A program made the position numbers and the translations under genes. The notes under the pieces are model-generated. The model was not told the origin of the DNA. It saw only the letters and a list, made by a program, of their open reading frames with translations, and did no database searches. A DNA stretch of 64,000 bases from Pseudomonas saxonica (GTDB lineage: Bacteria; Pseudomonadota; Gammaproteobacteria; Pseudomonadales; Pseudomonadaceae), in assembly GCF_007858365.1 (NCBI RefSeq), contig NZ_VFIO01000002.1, positions 124,001 to 188,000 of the forward strand, written 5' to 3'. Shown here in pieces: positions 9,787 to 18,530 of this stretch. Positions within the stretch are counted from its first letter, which is position 1. Each line of letters starts with the position of its first letter.

Positions 9787-10104
9787 TCAGTCACGCGTGG
9801 CGTTGCCTACAAACCGCCCCAGTCGTTGCTTGAGACGCTGGTTCTCGGCGCGTAACTGCTGCACCTCCTCGATCAGGTCCAGCGCAAGGGCGACGCCTTC
9901 CCATTCAAGCTCCAGGTCTTTATGCAGCTTGGCCGCACGTTTTGCGATGAGCAGCTCATAGTCTTCAAAACGCCACGCATCCGGAGCGTGGCCCTGAGGT
10001 TCGATAATTCCGTGTTCGACAATCTCTATCACGTAAGTGGCCGGGATATTGGCCTCTTCGCAGAACCTTTCCATGTCCAGCTGAACGATCAGGGTGTTGC
10101 TCAT
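9787..10104 (-). CDS. cbpM: CbpM-type chaperone modulator
   Basis: Small protein of 105 residues. CbpM binds the J-domain of CbpA and restrains its co-chaperone activity. The N-terminal half (FCEEANIPATYVIEIVEHGI) has the MerR-like helical pattern of the family. The C-terminal half (IEEVQQLRAENQRLKQRLGR) is a leucine-spaced coiled coil. The ATG at 10104 follows the cbpA stop by only two bases, so the pair forms one operon with likely translational coupling. Function is assigned from family and linkage. Confidence 0.92.
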   Translation of the reverse strand: MSNTLIVQLDMERFCEEANIPATYVIEIVEHGIIEPQGHAPDAWRFEDYELLIAKRAAKLHKDLELEWEGVALALDLIEEVQQLRAENQRLKQRLGRFVGNATRD

Positions 10105-10106
10105 GA

Positions 10107-11018
10107 TCAGTTACTCCATTGGGCTCTCGGATCAAATGCCGCTTTGTCGGCGAGTTCTTGCCACAAGGCTTTGGTGGCCTCGTCGCTTTCTTTGGGCATG
10201 ACCACTTTCAATTGGGCATACAAATCACCGCGCTGGCCTTTCTTGTCTACCAGGCCATGACCCTTGATGCGCAAACGATGACCTGTCTGGCTGTCAGGGC
10301 GCACGGTCATCATCACTTTGCTGGTCAGAGTCGGCACAGGCACTTTGGTACCTAGCGCGGCTTCCCACGGTGCGACCGGCACTGTGATGATCAAATCGTG
10401 ACCTTCCACATCAAACTTCGGATGCGGCGCGAAACGAATGATCAGGTATAGATCACCATTGGCTGCGCCGCCTGCACCCGGTCCGCCCTGGCCTTTGAGA
10501 CGGATGCGTTCACCATCTGTAACACCGGCCGGAATCTTCACGTTCAGGGTTTTGCTGACACCGCCAATCTGGAAGCTGATCGGCTTCGACTCACCCGACA
10601 GGGTTTCTTCAAGGAAAATCGGCAATTCCATTTCAACATCCTGACCGCGTCGTCCTGCACTACGGCCAGACTGGCCACCAAAACCGCCTCCGCGCGATCC
10701 GAAGATCGAGCTGAAAAAGTCTGAAAAATCGCCAGCGTCTTCGAAGCCACTGCTGGAGTGCCCCTGCCAACCAGGCGGGCCCTGAAATGGCTGACCATGT
10801 TGGCCATATTTGCGAATTTCGTCGTACTCAGCCCGTTTTTCGGGGCTTTTCAACGCTTCATACGCCTCGTTGACGTCCTTGAACTTCTCTTCGGCGTCTT
10901 TTTCTTTGCTCACATCAGGGTGGTATTTGCGTGCGAGCTTGCGATAGGCGGTCTTGATCGCCTTGTCGTCCGCCGTGGGCTCGACACCCAGGATCTTGTA
11001 ATAGTCTTTGAAGTCCAT
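10107..11018 (-). CDS. cbpA: Curved DNA-binding protein CbpA (DnaJ-like co-chaperone)
   Basis: Co-chaperone of 303 residues that stimulates Hsp70 ATPase and binds nucleoid DNA. The J-domain occupies residues ~1-70, with the invariant HPD in [13 protein letters not shown] Gly/Phe-rich linker follows ([13 protein letters not shown], ~105-130), then two DnaJ C-terminal beta domains to the end. There is no zinc finger, as expected for CbpA rather than DnaJ. The frame extends upstream to a GTG at 11156, but [12 protein letters not shown] is the family's usual start, so the ATG at 11018 is used. The gene lies upstream of cbpM in the same operon, and a sigma-32-like promoter lies about 150 bp upstream. 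Confidence 0.95.
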   Translation of the reverse strand: MDFKDYYKILGVEPTADDKAIKTAYRKLARKYHPDVSKEKDAEEKFKDVNEAYEALKSPEKRAEYDEIRKYGQHGQPFQGPPGWQGHSSSGFEDAGDFSDFFSSIFGSRGGGFGGQSGRSAGRRGQDVEMELPIFLEETLSGESKPISFQIGGVSKTLNVKIPAGVTDGERIRLKGQGGPGAGGAANGDLYLIIRFAPHPKFDVEGHDLIITVPVAPWEAALGTKVPVPTLTSKVMMTVRPDSQTGHRLRIKGHGLVDKKGQRGDLYAQLKVVMPKESDEATKALWQELADKAAFDPRAQWSN

Positions 11019-11170
11019 GTAAGGATCACCATCCGTTATCAAAAACGCGCCGCTCAGCGCCCAGAATGCTCGGTTTGACTGGTCTGTACATTGACCGACC
11101 TCAACCCTGTGACCGTGCAGCGCTGCGAAAATGTTCGATAGCCCTGAAGCTACCACGCCAATGTCTGGAA

Positions 11171-11198
11171 GTTTGGGGACAAAGGATAGTCTTTCAAG
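11171..11198 (-). promoter_or_regulatory. Candidate sigma-32 (RpoH) heat-shock promoter for cbpA-cbpM
   Basis: On the minus strand CTTGAA (11198-11193) is followed after 14 bases by CCCCAAAC (11178-11171). This is close to the RpoH consensus CTTGAA-N13/14-CCCCATNT. It points at cbpA with a predicted 5' leader of about 145 bases. Confidence 0.55.
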
Positions 11199-11287
11199 AG
11201 GATTAAAACCTGCGAATTAGCGAATGTTCGCACTTCGGTTCTGTGAGCGTCTGACATACACTGCGCGGCCGTTTTTTTAACCGGAAC

Positions 11288-12562
11288 ATGATCGACATGA
11301 AAAGCGCCACTCCAGCACGTGCCTGCGGCATCGACTTTGGCACGTCCAACTCCACCGTCGGCTGGCTCCGTCCAGGCGTGGAAACCCTTATCGCGCTGGA
11401 AGACGACAAGATCACCCTGCCCTCCGTGGTGTTCTTCAACATTGAAGAGCGTCGCCCGGTGTATGGCCGTCTGGCGCTGCATGAGTACCTGGAAGGCTAC
11501 GAAGGCCGCCTGATGCGCTCGCTCAAGAGCTTGTTGGGCTCCAAGCTGATCAAACACGACACCAGCGTTCTGGGCACGGCCATGCCGTTCAAGGACCTGT
11601 TGGGCCTGTTTATCGGCCAGTTGAAACAACGCGCCGAAGCCACCGCCGGTCGTGATTTCGAAGAAGTCGTATTGGGCCGCCCGGTATTTTTCGTCGATGA
11701 CGATCCTCTGGCCGACCAGGAAGCCGAAAACACCCTGACCGACGTGGCCCGTGCCATCGGTTTCAAGGAAGTGTCCTTCCAGTACGAACCGATTGCCGCC
11801 GCTTTCGACTATGAGTCGACCATCGAGCGTGAAGAGCTGGTACTGATTGTCGACATCGGCGGTGGTACGTCCGACTTCTCGCTGGTACGCCTGTCTCCTG
11901 AGCGTCGCGGCATGGACAACCGTCAGGACGACATCCTCGCCACCGGCGGCGTGCACGTTGGTGGTACCGACTTCGACAAACAACTCAGCCTGCAAGGCGT
12001 GATGCCGCTGTTTGGCTACGGCAGCCGCATGAAAAGCGGTGCTTACATGCCCACCAGCCACCATATGAACCTGGCGACATGGCACACCATCAACTCGGTG
12101 TACTCGCAAAAATCCCAGTTGGCACTGGGCAGCATGCGCTACGACATCGAAGACACCAGCGGGATCGACCGCCTGTTCAAGTTGATCGAACAGCGTGCCG
12201 GTCACTGGTTGGCGATGGAAATTGAAGAAACCAAAATCGAACTGACCCACAACGACAACCGCCATTTACCGCTGGATCGGGTAGAGGCCGGGTTGAGCGT
12301 TGATTTGAGCCGTGTGATGTTTGAAGCCGCCATCGACAACCAACTGGAGCGCATCCGTAACAGCGTGACCCAGTTGCTGAGCAGCGCCGGTGTGGGTGTC
12401 GAGCAAGTCGACACCGTGTTCTTCACCGGGGGTTCGAGCGGTATTCCGGCGTTGCGCCAGAGCGTGTCGGCCATGCTGCCAAACGCCCGCCATGTTGAAG
12501 GCAACATCTTCGGCAGCATTGGTAGCGGCTTGGCGATTGAAGCTAAAAAGCGTTACGGCTAA
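11288..12562 (+). CDS. YegD-like Hsp70-family ATPase
   Basis: Chaperone-like actin-fold ATPase of 424 residues. It begins with the phosphate-1 motif ACGIDFGTSNSTVGW (residues ~12-26). A second phosphate loop LVLIVDIGGGTSDFSL lies near 185 and the adenosine motif VFFTGGSSGIPALRQ near 380. Length and layout match E. coli YegD (about 450 aa). As in YegD there is no long substrate-binding and lid domain, so it is not a canonical DnaK. It is transcribed divergently from cbpA, which groups two chaperone functions. Substrates are unknown. An in-frame ATG three codons later (11297) is an equally possible start. Confidence 0.9.
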   Translation: MIDMKSATPARACGIDFGTSNSTVGWLRPGVETLIALEDDKITLPSVVFFNIEERRPVYGRLALHEYLEGYEGRLMRSLKSLLGSKLIKHDTSVLGTAMPFKDLLGLFIGQLKQRAEATAGRDFEEVVLGRPVFFVDDDPLADQEAENTLTDVARAIGFKEVSFQYEPIAAAFDYESTIEREELVLIVDIGGGTSDFSLVRLSPERRGMDNRQDDILATGGVHVGGTDFDKQLSLQGVMPLFGYGSRMKSGAYMPTSHHMNLATWHTINSVYSQKSQLALGSMRYDIEDTSGIDRLFKLIEQRAGHWLAMEIEETKIELTHNDNRHLPLDRVEAGLSVDLSRVMFEAAIDNQLERIRNSVTQLLSSAGVGVEQVDTVFFTGGSSGIPALRQSVSAMLPNARHVEGNIFGSIGSGLAIEAKKRYG

Positions 12563-12565
12563 AAA

Positions 12566-12742
12566 CCCCTCACCCCAGCCCTCTCCCAAAGGGAGAGGGA
12601 GCTCGATTTGTGTGTGTGTTACAAATCTGCTTTTAGCCTTAAGTCCCCCCCCCTCAGGGAGAGGGCGCTCGATTTGTGTGTGTTGCAAATCTGCTTTTAG
12701 CCTTTAGTCCCCTCTCCCTCCGGGAGAGGGCTAGGGTGAGGG
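12566..12742 (+). repeat. Hairpin-rich intergenic repeat, copy A (double core)
   Basis: Starts CCCCTCACCCCAGCCCTCTC and ends GAGAGGGCTAGGGTGAGGG, which are inverted ends. Inner CCCTCTCCC/GGGAGAGGG hairpins flank the core AATCTGCTTTTAGCC. In this copy the core plus inner hairpin arm is present twice in tandem. It lies between the convergent 3' ends of the Hsp70-like and permease genes and could serve as a two-way terminator. Confidence 0.85.
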
Positions 12743-12749
12743 CAAGGCG

Positions 12750-13760
12750 TTACACCAACTCCAACTGCTTCAACTCACTCTTCAAATACGCGTAGTAGAT
12801 CGGCCCAGCCACCACGCCCGGCAGGCCGAAGGCTGCTTCGAATACCAGCATCGCCAACAGCAATTCCCACGATTTGGCACTGATCTGGCCGCCAACGATT
12901 TTGGCGTTCAGGAAGTACTCCAGCTTGTGGATAACAATCAGATACCCCAATGCCGCCACCGCCACCCAGATCGACAACGACAAGCCGACGATGGTGATCA
13001 GGGTGTTGGAAATCAGGTTGCCGATCACAGGCAGCAACCCCAGCAAAAAGGTCAACATGATCAGCGTCTTGGTCAGCGGCAAGTGCACACCGAACAGCGG
13101 GAGCACCACGGCCAGGAAAATTCCGGTGAACACGGTGTTGAGCAAGGCGATCTTGATCTGCGCAAACACAATATTGCGGAACGCTTGCACCAACAGGTGA
13201 AGGCGATCAAACATCGCGGCCGCCAGCGGCTTGCGTCGACTGATATCAGGGATGCGCTGCAACGCAATGATGGCTCCCAGCACCATGCCGATCAGCAACG
13301 TCACAAACATGTGCGCCGCATCTTTGCCGACCAGTTGCAAGTCACTCAGATGCTTATTGGCCCATGCCCCAATGGCGATACGGAACTCGGCGGCACTGGC
13401 CGGCAAATAGCTGTCCAGAAACGGCGGCAGTTGCCCCCGCGCCCGGTCGACCACGGCCATGAACTTGTTCAGTGAGGCCCCCGGGTTTTCTGCCTCATGC
13501 AGTAAAAAGCTGATCGCTCCCGCAAAGATCAACGCCAACACGCTGACCACCAGTGTGCCCAGCAGGGCCACAGCCAACCAGCGCGCCCGGCGCCCGGCAA
13601 TCAGGCGCTGGAGTTGCGGCGTGAGCATGTTGACCAGCTCGTAAACCAGCAAACCGGCCAGCAAGCTGGGCAATAGCCTTAATGGAAAAACCAGCAATAA
13701 GCCGATAGCAATAATGATGTAACTGGCCAACAGGATGTGACGCTGGGAAAACGATGGCAT
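12750..13760 (-). CDS. AI-2E/PerM-family membrane transporter
   Basis: Integral inner-membrane protein of 336 residues with about seven to eight hydrophobic segments. These include a close pair at the N-terminus (IIIAIGLLLVFPLRLLPSLL) and a central cluster with PLTKTLIMLTFLLGLLPVIG. The final part contains the family-typical GNLISNTLITIVGLSLS and GPIYYAYLKSEL blocks. The family is called AI-2E/PerM; members are exporters or antiporters of varied and mostly unproved substrates, so no substrate is assigned. It ends eight bases from repeat copy A. No operon partner is visible. Confidence 0.88.
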   Translation of the reverse strand: MPSFSQRHILLASYIIIAIGLLLVFPLRLLPSLLAGLLVYELVNMLTPQLQRLIAGRRARWLAVALLGTLVVSVLALIFAGAISFLLHEAENPGASLNKFMAVVDRARGQLPPFLDSYLPASAAEFRIAIGAWANKHLSDLQLVGKDAAHMFVTLLIGMVLGAIIALQRIPDISRRKPLAAAMFDRLHLLVQAFRNIVFAQIKIALLNTVFTGIFLAVVLPLFGVHLPLTKTLIMLTFLLGLLPVIGNLISNTLITIVGLSLSIWVAVAALGYLIVIHKLEYFLNAKIVGGQISAKSWELLLAMLVFEAAFGLPGVVAGPIYYAYLKSELKQLELV

Positions 13761-13867
13761 ACAGCCTCAAAACGGGCAGCGCGAAAGGATGGGCAGTCTG
13801 CCAGCCTTCGTCCGGCAGCACTACACAATGTGACGGTTGGCGAGCAGCCCCCCGCAGCCACTCACGG

Positions 13868-14149
13868 TTATTTTTTCTTCAGGCACTCACTCATGAACGT
13901 TTTACGTGCATCACCTTTGAGCGCCTGAGTGGTGGCAGTGGCATTGCAGGTTTTCATTCTTTCTTGCGGCGTGCTCGGCTTGGCTTTCAGGCAGGCACTC
14001 ATAAACGCTTTGCGCTCATCGCCCTTGAGGGTTTTAGCGCTGGCGTCAGCGTTGCACGAAGTCATTTTGTTTTGTTGGGAGGTGTCGGCAAAACTGTGGG
14101 AGCACAGCACCAAACCCATCAGCAGAAAAGGAACACGCAACATCTTCAT
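13868..14149 (-). CDS. psiF: PsiF-repeat periplasmic protein
   Basis: Exported protein of 93 residues with a signal peptide (MKMLRVPFLLMGLVLCSHSFA). It has two PsiF repeats, MTSCNADASAKTLKGDERKA and MKTCNATATTQALKGDARKT, each followed by F-M-S-x-C-L. Each repeat holds two conserved cysteines suggestive of disulfides in the periplasm. In enterobacteria psiF is phosphate-starvation inducible, but its biochemical role is unknown. No Pho box was recognised here. The gene sits alone between the permease and the ferritin-like gene. Confidence 0.9.
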   Translation of the reverse strand: MKMLRVPFLLMGLVLCSHSFADTSQQNKMTSCNADASAKTLKGDERKAFMSACLKAKPSTPQERMKTCNATATTQALKGDARKTFMSECLKKK

Positions 14150-14318
14150 GGAGTTTTCTCCTTAGGGCCGCACCGAATGGCCGCGGACTTAACAGCAGTG
14201 TAGACAAACTCTGTTACTTGCCACTTCGATAAAACTTTCTGCTCGCGCTGAACTCACACCCTATGAACCGACGTTGCCTACAGAGCGATGCGGCAACCTG
14301 ATGAGTGAGGAGATTGAA

Positions 14319-14849
14319 ATGACCGACATAAAGCTGTCCGATAAACAAACCCTGCGCGATCGTGCCCGCAAGAACGTCGAAGAAGGTGCCGTGACCCCTG
14401 GCTACAGCGCTGACCGCGAAGAAATCATTCGCTTGCTTAACGAGTCGCTGGCTACCGAGTGGGTGTGCGTGCTGCGTTACAAGCGTCATTACTTCATGGC
14501 AGACGGAATCAAAGCCCACGTGGCGGCGCAAGAGTTTTTGGAACACGCCAATCAGGAAATGGAGCATGCCGACAAGCTGGCTGAGCGCATCGTGCAATTG
14601 GGCGGCGAGCCGGAATTCAATCCTGACCTGCTCTCCAAAAACTCCCATGCACAGTACGTAGCGGGCAAGAACTTGAAAGAAATGGTGTATGAAGACCTGG
14701 TCGCCGAACGCATTGCGGTCGACAGCTACCGCGAAATCATCCAGTACATCGGCGACAAAGACCCCACCACGCGTCGCATCTTCGAAGAAATCCTGGCTCA
14801 AGAAGAAGAGCATGCTGACGACATGGCTGATCTGTTGAAAGGTCTATAA
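14319..14849 (+). CDS. Bacterioferritin-like/DPS-like ferritin-fold protein
   Basis: Four-helix ferritin-like protein of 176 residues, probably an iron-binding or oxidative-stress protein. Two ExxH metal motifs are visible, QEMEHADKLAERI and EEEHADDMADLL. Further carboxylates lie in helix A (NESLATEWVCVLRYKRHYF) and helix C (YEDLVAERIAVDSYREII). This gives the di-iron ligand pattern E, ExxH, E, ExxH. The ATG at 14319 has AGGAG six bases upstream, so the longer frame from 14274 is not used. The N-terminal ~30 residues (LRDRARKNVEEGAVTPGY) are an extension relative to classic bacterioferritin, so the exact subfamily is uncertain. Confidence 0.9.
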   Translation: MTDIKLSDKQTLRDRARKNVEEGAVTPGYSADREEIIRLLNESLATEWVCVLRYKRHYFMADGIKAHVAAQEFLEHANQEMEHADKLAERIVQLGGEPEFNPDLLSKNSHAQYVAGKNLKEMVYEDLVAERIAVDSYREIIQYIGDKDPTTRRIFEEILAQEEEHADDMADLLKGL

Positions 14850-14855
14850 ACGCCA

Positions 14856-15030
14856 CCCTCACCCTAACCCTCTCCCAGAGGGAGAGGGGACAGGCTTGTG
14901 GTGTAGTGAATATCTGCTTTTGCCTTTAACCCCCTCTCCCCTTGGGAGATGGGGTTAATTTTTGCCGTCACGCAGCTCTGCCTTTGCCTTTTAGCCCCCT
15001 CTCCCTCCGGGAGAGGGCTGGGGTGAGGGG
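14856..15030 (+). repeat. Hairpin-rich intergenic repeat, copy B (double core)
   Basis: Begins CCCTCACCCTAACCCTCTCC and ends GAGAGGGCTGGGGTGAGGGG. As in copy A there are two tandem cores: ATATCTGCTTTTGCC and a decayed second CTCTGCCTTTGCC. It lies between the convergent ferritin-like and AsmA-like genes and touches both 3' ends within six bases. Confidence 0.85.
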
Positions 15031-15034
15031 CGGC

Positions 15035-17101
15035 TTACTTCACCGTCTTCGGCACTTTACCCTGCTGCATTTGCTGCAACAGTGGCGCGCACTGGTTAGG
15101 CTCCCCGCCACTCGGCGCAATCAACGCCAACAAACCCGCCGCAGGCCCGGCTATCACACCCAACGCCACCATCCCCGCACCACGCAACAGCAAAGGCACC
15201 GCTTGGACGCCAGCGGACGGGTTGCCGAATGTGCCGCGCACATACAACGGCGAGCGCAGCGAAAACACCCTGAACCCCTTCGATTCAGGTGTGATCTTCA
15301 GGTCCAATTGCTCTGTCGCAAAGTTGGCTGTGCCATCGATGTAAATAATCGCGTTCTCTGTATCGAACACAAACAACTGGGTAGTTGCCAGGCCGTCCTT
15401 GATGCCGAAATCCGCGGCTGCGCAGTTGATCTTCACGTCTTCGTCACCAAAGATCTTGCCCACCACGTAGTTGCCCACGTTCAACCCGGCGATTTCCATC
15501 AGGCTGCGGCTGATGGCACCGTCGTTGATGATCATCTTCAAGCCACCATTGGCCGTGCCCAGCAATTTGGCCACTGAGTTGCCGCGCCCAGAAAGATGAG
15601 CATCGCCATTGAGCTCGCCAAAGCTGGTTTTCATCGGTTCAAACGTCGGGAACAACTGCTTGAGCTTGAAGTTACGCGCTGTCAGCTTGGCCCGCCCTTC
15701 AAGCGGAGTACTGCGGCCATTGAGGCGGATTTGCGCATCCAGCTTGCCACCCGCCACGCCGAAACGAAGGGGCTCAAGGCTCAACTCACCGTTGTTCAGC
15801 ACTACATGGGTGAAAAGATCGGTAAACGGCAAGTCGGCACTCTGCACGATACGCTTGCCGGTAAACTCCACATCGGCGTCCATGTCGCGCCAGCGCTCAG
15901 TGCGGAACTCCTCGACAGGTAACACTTTGCCCGCAGGCTGTTTGCTCGCTCCGCCTCGGGCTTTTTGCTCTGCGTTGCTATCGGCGCCAATCAGCGGAGC
16001 CAAGTCAGCCATCAACAACTGGTTGGACACCAACTTGCCGGACAGCTTTGGCCGTGGCTGGCTGGCCGCGTATTTCAGGTCACCATGAATATCGCTGCTG
16101 CCAATCTTGCCGTTGAAGTTTTCATAGGTGAACACGGCACCACCCGGTTCATGCAGCTTGGCGATCAGATGACCATCAGTGGAATAAGGTGGCGAATCGG
16201 GCAAGGTCACACCCGTCAGCGGATAAAGGTTGCTCAGGCTGCTACCTGCGAGCTTGAGGCGTAAGTCCAGAGCGCCCAGATTGAGCGGGTCAGTCAGCGT
16301 ACCGGCCAAGGCCACCTTGGTGTCCGCAATGCTGACCTGCGCTTGCAGCGGGAACGGTCTGGACGCGTCCTGTAACGCCAGCAAACCGCCAATTTTGCCA
16401 GTGCCATTGAGTTTCTGGCCGTGGTATTCGCCGCTCACCTTTAAGGCAAAGGCATAGTCTTGCGGCACCGCACCCTGTTCCTGAGCTTTTTTCGCTTCCT
16501 TTTCGCCGACGATGTCACTAAACGGGATCGGCTTGCCCAGAGGATCGATGACCACATCCAACCGAGCCTTCAAGGTTTGATCGTTTAAGGTCACGTGGCC
16601 TTTATCGAAGCCAATCGCCCCAATATCCACCGTCCAGTCTGAAGGTTTGGCATCGGGATCTTTAGGGTCGAAGGTAAAGGTCCAGTTGGCCCTTCCATCA
16701 GCCAACCGTTCAAGGTTGGCACTGGGCTCCGTCAGGTCGATGCGCGGGATGGCCACGGTCTCGGTCAATAACGCCAGCGGTGACACGCGTGCCTCAACTT
16801 TCTTGAGGCTGGCCATTTGCGGGTTTTTCGACCACTCGGGATTGCCCAGGGTGATGTCCTCAGCGATCACATGGGGCCACGGCACCCACGCCCGCCAGCC
16901 TCCCTCACCCTCTTCGCGCTGCCAGCGCACGGCCAGGTTGCCATTGATGGCAAAGGGGCGATGGAGAATGTCGGACACTTTGGTGTTGATGGTGGGCTTG
17001 ATACGGTTCCAGTCGAAGGTCGCCAGGATCACCACCAGCACGGCCACCAACAGGAAGAAAATACCGACAACCCAAGCAAGGGTTTTACGGGTGCGCGTCA
17101 T
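15035..17101 (-). CDS. AsmA-family protein
   Basis: Large protein of 688 residues anchored in the inner membrane by one N-terminal helix (TLAWVVGIFFLLVAVLVVIL) and otherwise periplasmic. AsmA/TamB-like proteins are elongated beta-rich proteins implicated in lipid transfer to, and homeostasis of, the outer membrane. The family-typical N-terminal block DWNRIKPTINTKVSDILHRP and the C-terminal region with SRSLMEIAGLNVGNYV are both present. The ATG at 17101 is chosen because AAGGAG lies just upstream; the frame extends seven codons further. It stands alone as a single-gene unit. Confidence 0.92.
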   Translation of the reverse strand: MTRTRKTLAWVVGIFFLLVAVLVVILATFDWNRIKPTINTKVSDILHRPFAINGNLAVRWQREEGEGGWRAWVPWPHVIAEDITLGNPEWSKNPQMASLKKVEARVSPLALLTETVAIPRIDLTEPSANLERLADGRANWTFTFDPKDPDAKPSDWTVDIGAIGFDKGHVTLNDQTLKARLDVVIDPLGKPIPFSDIVGEKEAKKAQEQGAVPQDYAFALKVSGEYHGQKLNGTGKIGGLLALQDASRPFPLQAQVSIADTKVALAGTLTDPLNLGALDLRLKLAGSSLSNLYPLTGVTLPDSPPYSTDGHLIAKLHEPGGAVFTYENFNGKIGSSDIHGDLKYAASQPRPKLSGKLVSNQLLMADLAPLIGADSNAEQKARGGASKQPAGKVLPVEEFRTERWRDMDADVEFTGKRIVQSADLPFTDLFTHVVLNNGELSLEPLRFGVAGGKLDAQIRLNGRSTPLEGRAKLTARNFKLKQLFPTFEPMKTSFGELNGDAHLSGRGNSVAKLLGTANGGLKMIINDGAISRSLMEIAGLNVGNYVVGKIFGDEDVKINCAAADFGIKDGLATTQLFVFDTENAIIYIDGTANFATEQLDLKITPESKGFRVFSLRSPLYVRGTFGNPSAGVQAVPLLLRGAGMVALGVIAGPAAGLLALIAPSGGEPNQCAPLLQQMQQGKVPKTVK

Positions 17102-17356
17102 ATCACGACTCCTTTCATACAACTGAACGTCCTTATTAAGACGCTATTAAGGTACGACTGACAAACCGGGCTCAAGGTTTAACCCGAGCTTAACTTTCGT
17201 AAAAAAACTTCCAAAAGCGGCGCAGTAGAGCGGTTGAGCCTGGACAATCAATTTTGTTGATTATCACCATTGGCCGTATGAACTTTGATCTTGAGGAGGC
17301 AAGCGTAGCATTGGCACCCTACCTACTTGATTGAACTGCTACGGAGTACCCTCATC

Positions 17357-17629
17357 ATGAAACGCCCAGTATTGTTTGGCCTGAGCCTGTCACTGCTTGC
17401 TTTTAACGCCTTTGCCATGCCAGCCGAAGACGAACCCACTCCCATGGTACAGCCTGCCTCCAGCACCTTGAGCCAGCCTCTGAACCCAATTGCCGAAGAC
17501 GGCGCCCAACGCACGCTGGATCAGCAAAACCGTGTCGCCGAAGATGGCTACGACCGCACCAAAGGCAGCACATTTGTGGCTGAGGGCGGCGCTGATCGTC
17601 TTGCTGAAAGAAATCAACGTGCGAGTTAA
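17357..17629 (+). CDS. Small secreted protein with (V/I)AEDGxxR repeats
   Basis: Protein of 90 residues with a clear signal peptide (MKRPVLFGLSLSLLAFNAFA) and a hydrophilic mature part. Three related units occur about 17-25 residues apart: IAEDGAQRT, VAEDGYDRT and VAEGGADRL. Pseudomonas proteins with VAEGGADRL repeats are often labelled 'phage infection protein' in databases, but I know of no demonstrated function. The ATG at 17357 follows GGAG about ten bases upstream; a start at 17327 would bury the signal peptide. It precedes the TetR gene by about 100 bp in the same direction. Confidence 0.75.
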   Translation: MKRPVLFGLSLSLLAFNAFAMPAEDEPTPMVQPASSTLSQPLNPIAEDGAQRTLDQQNRVAEDGYDRTKGSTFVAEGGADRLAERNQRAS

Positions 17630-17735
17630 TACCGACGCCAGCGGCCACAAGGCTTATTGAGCAACACAGCGTTCGACGTCATCAAAGCCGATTTGCTAGA
17701 GTGCGCCGCTGTACTTGTCTGGAATACCAGCCCCG

Positions 17736-18368
17736 ATGCTGCCCCGCGCCGAACAGAAGCAACAAACCCGCCTTGCACTGATGGACGCTGCCCGCCACTT
17801 GATGGAATCGGGACGCGGCTTTGGCAGCCTGAGCCTGCGTGAAGTCGCCAAAACGGCTGGCATTGTACCCACCGGTTTTTATCGCCATTTCAGCGACATG
17901 GACCAGCTGGGCCTGGCACTGGTCAGCGAGGTCGGTCAGACCTTTCGCGAAACCATTCGCCTGGTGCGCCACAACGAGCTGTTCATGGGCGGAGTGATCA
18001 ACGCCTCGGTGCGTATTTTTCTCGATGTGGTTGAAGCCAACCGCTCTCAGTTTCTGTTTCTGGCCCGCGAGCAATACGGTGGCTCACAGCCAGTTCGCCA
18101 GGCCATTGGCGCCCTGCGCGAAGACATTACGCTGGATTTGGCCACTGACTTGGGCTCAAAACCCAAATTGCGGCATCTGAATCATGCTGGCCTGACCGTG
18201 ATTGCCGATCTGGTGGTTAAAAGTGTGTTCGCGGCCCTGCCCGATGTCATCGACCCGACCGGTGAGACGTTGCCCGATTACTTGCAGCCTCAGGCCAAAA
18301 TCAGTCAGCAACTGCGGTTTATCTTTATCGGGCTCAAACATTGGCAAGGTCTAGGAAGCACCGAATAA
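17736..18368 (+). CDS. desT: DesT-like TetR regulator of fatty acid unsaturation
   Basis: TetR-family repressor of 210 residues. The N-terminal helix-turn-helix is SLSLREVAKTAGIVPTGFYR, followed by HFSDMDQLGLALV, close to E. coli FabR and, from memory, to P. aeruginosa DesT (PA4890). DesT senses the acyl-CoA pool and controls desaturase genes. The DesT assignment is helped by position: in P. aeruginosa the gene also precedes ureEFG. The desaturase partner genes desB-desC are not found next to it here, so targets must lie elsewhere. The ATG at 17736 gives MLPRAEQKQQTR, the family's usual start; an upstream TTG at 17715 is less likely. Confidence 0.82.
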   Translation: MLPRAEQKQQTRLALMDAARHLMESGRGFGSLSLREVAKTAGIVPTGFYRHFSDMDQLGLALVSEVGQTFRETIRLVRHNELFMGGVINASVRIFLDVVEANRSQFLFLAREQYGGSQPVRQAIGALREDITLDLATDLGSKPKLRHLNHAGLTVIADLVVKSVFAALPDVIDPTGETLPDYLQPQAKISQQLRFIFIGLKHWQGLGSTE

Positions 18369-18385
18369 CCCCACGGCGCACCTTG

Positions 18386-18420
18386 CTGGTGCGCGAGCGC
18401 GCTAATCGCGCACCAGTTTT
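18386..18420 (+). terminator. Rho-independent terminator after desT-like gene
   Basis: CTGGTGCGCGA pairs perfectly (11 bp) with TCGCGCACCAG across a nine-base loop and is followed by TTTT. It separates the TetR gene from ureE. Confidence 0.8.
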
Positions 18421-18530
18421 GACCTTGTCGCACCCTTCTGAGGCTTTTTCCCTACACATTTACGGCACACCACCGGGTTGGCGCGGCCTTTGCTCTGTTC
18501 AAGGCATTGTCATTCGCAGGAAGCCTTCCG

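Noticed and set aside
11150..12265. Antisense open frame of 371 codons across the Hsp70-like gene
   Set aside because: It lies opposite an unmistakable actin-fold ATPase and has no motif of its own.
12566..12742. CRISPR array
   Set aside because: The tandem units are only two, unequal and palindromic with related 'spacers'; no cas genes occur in the window.
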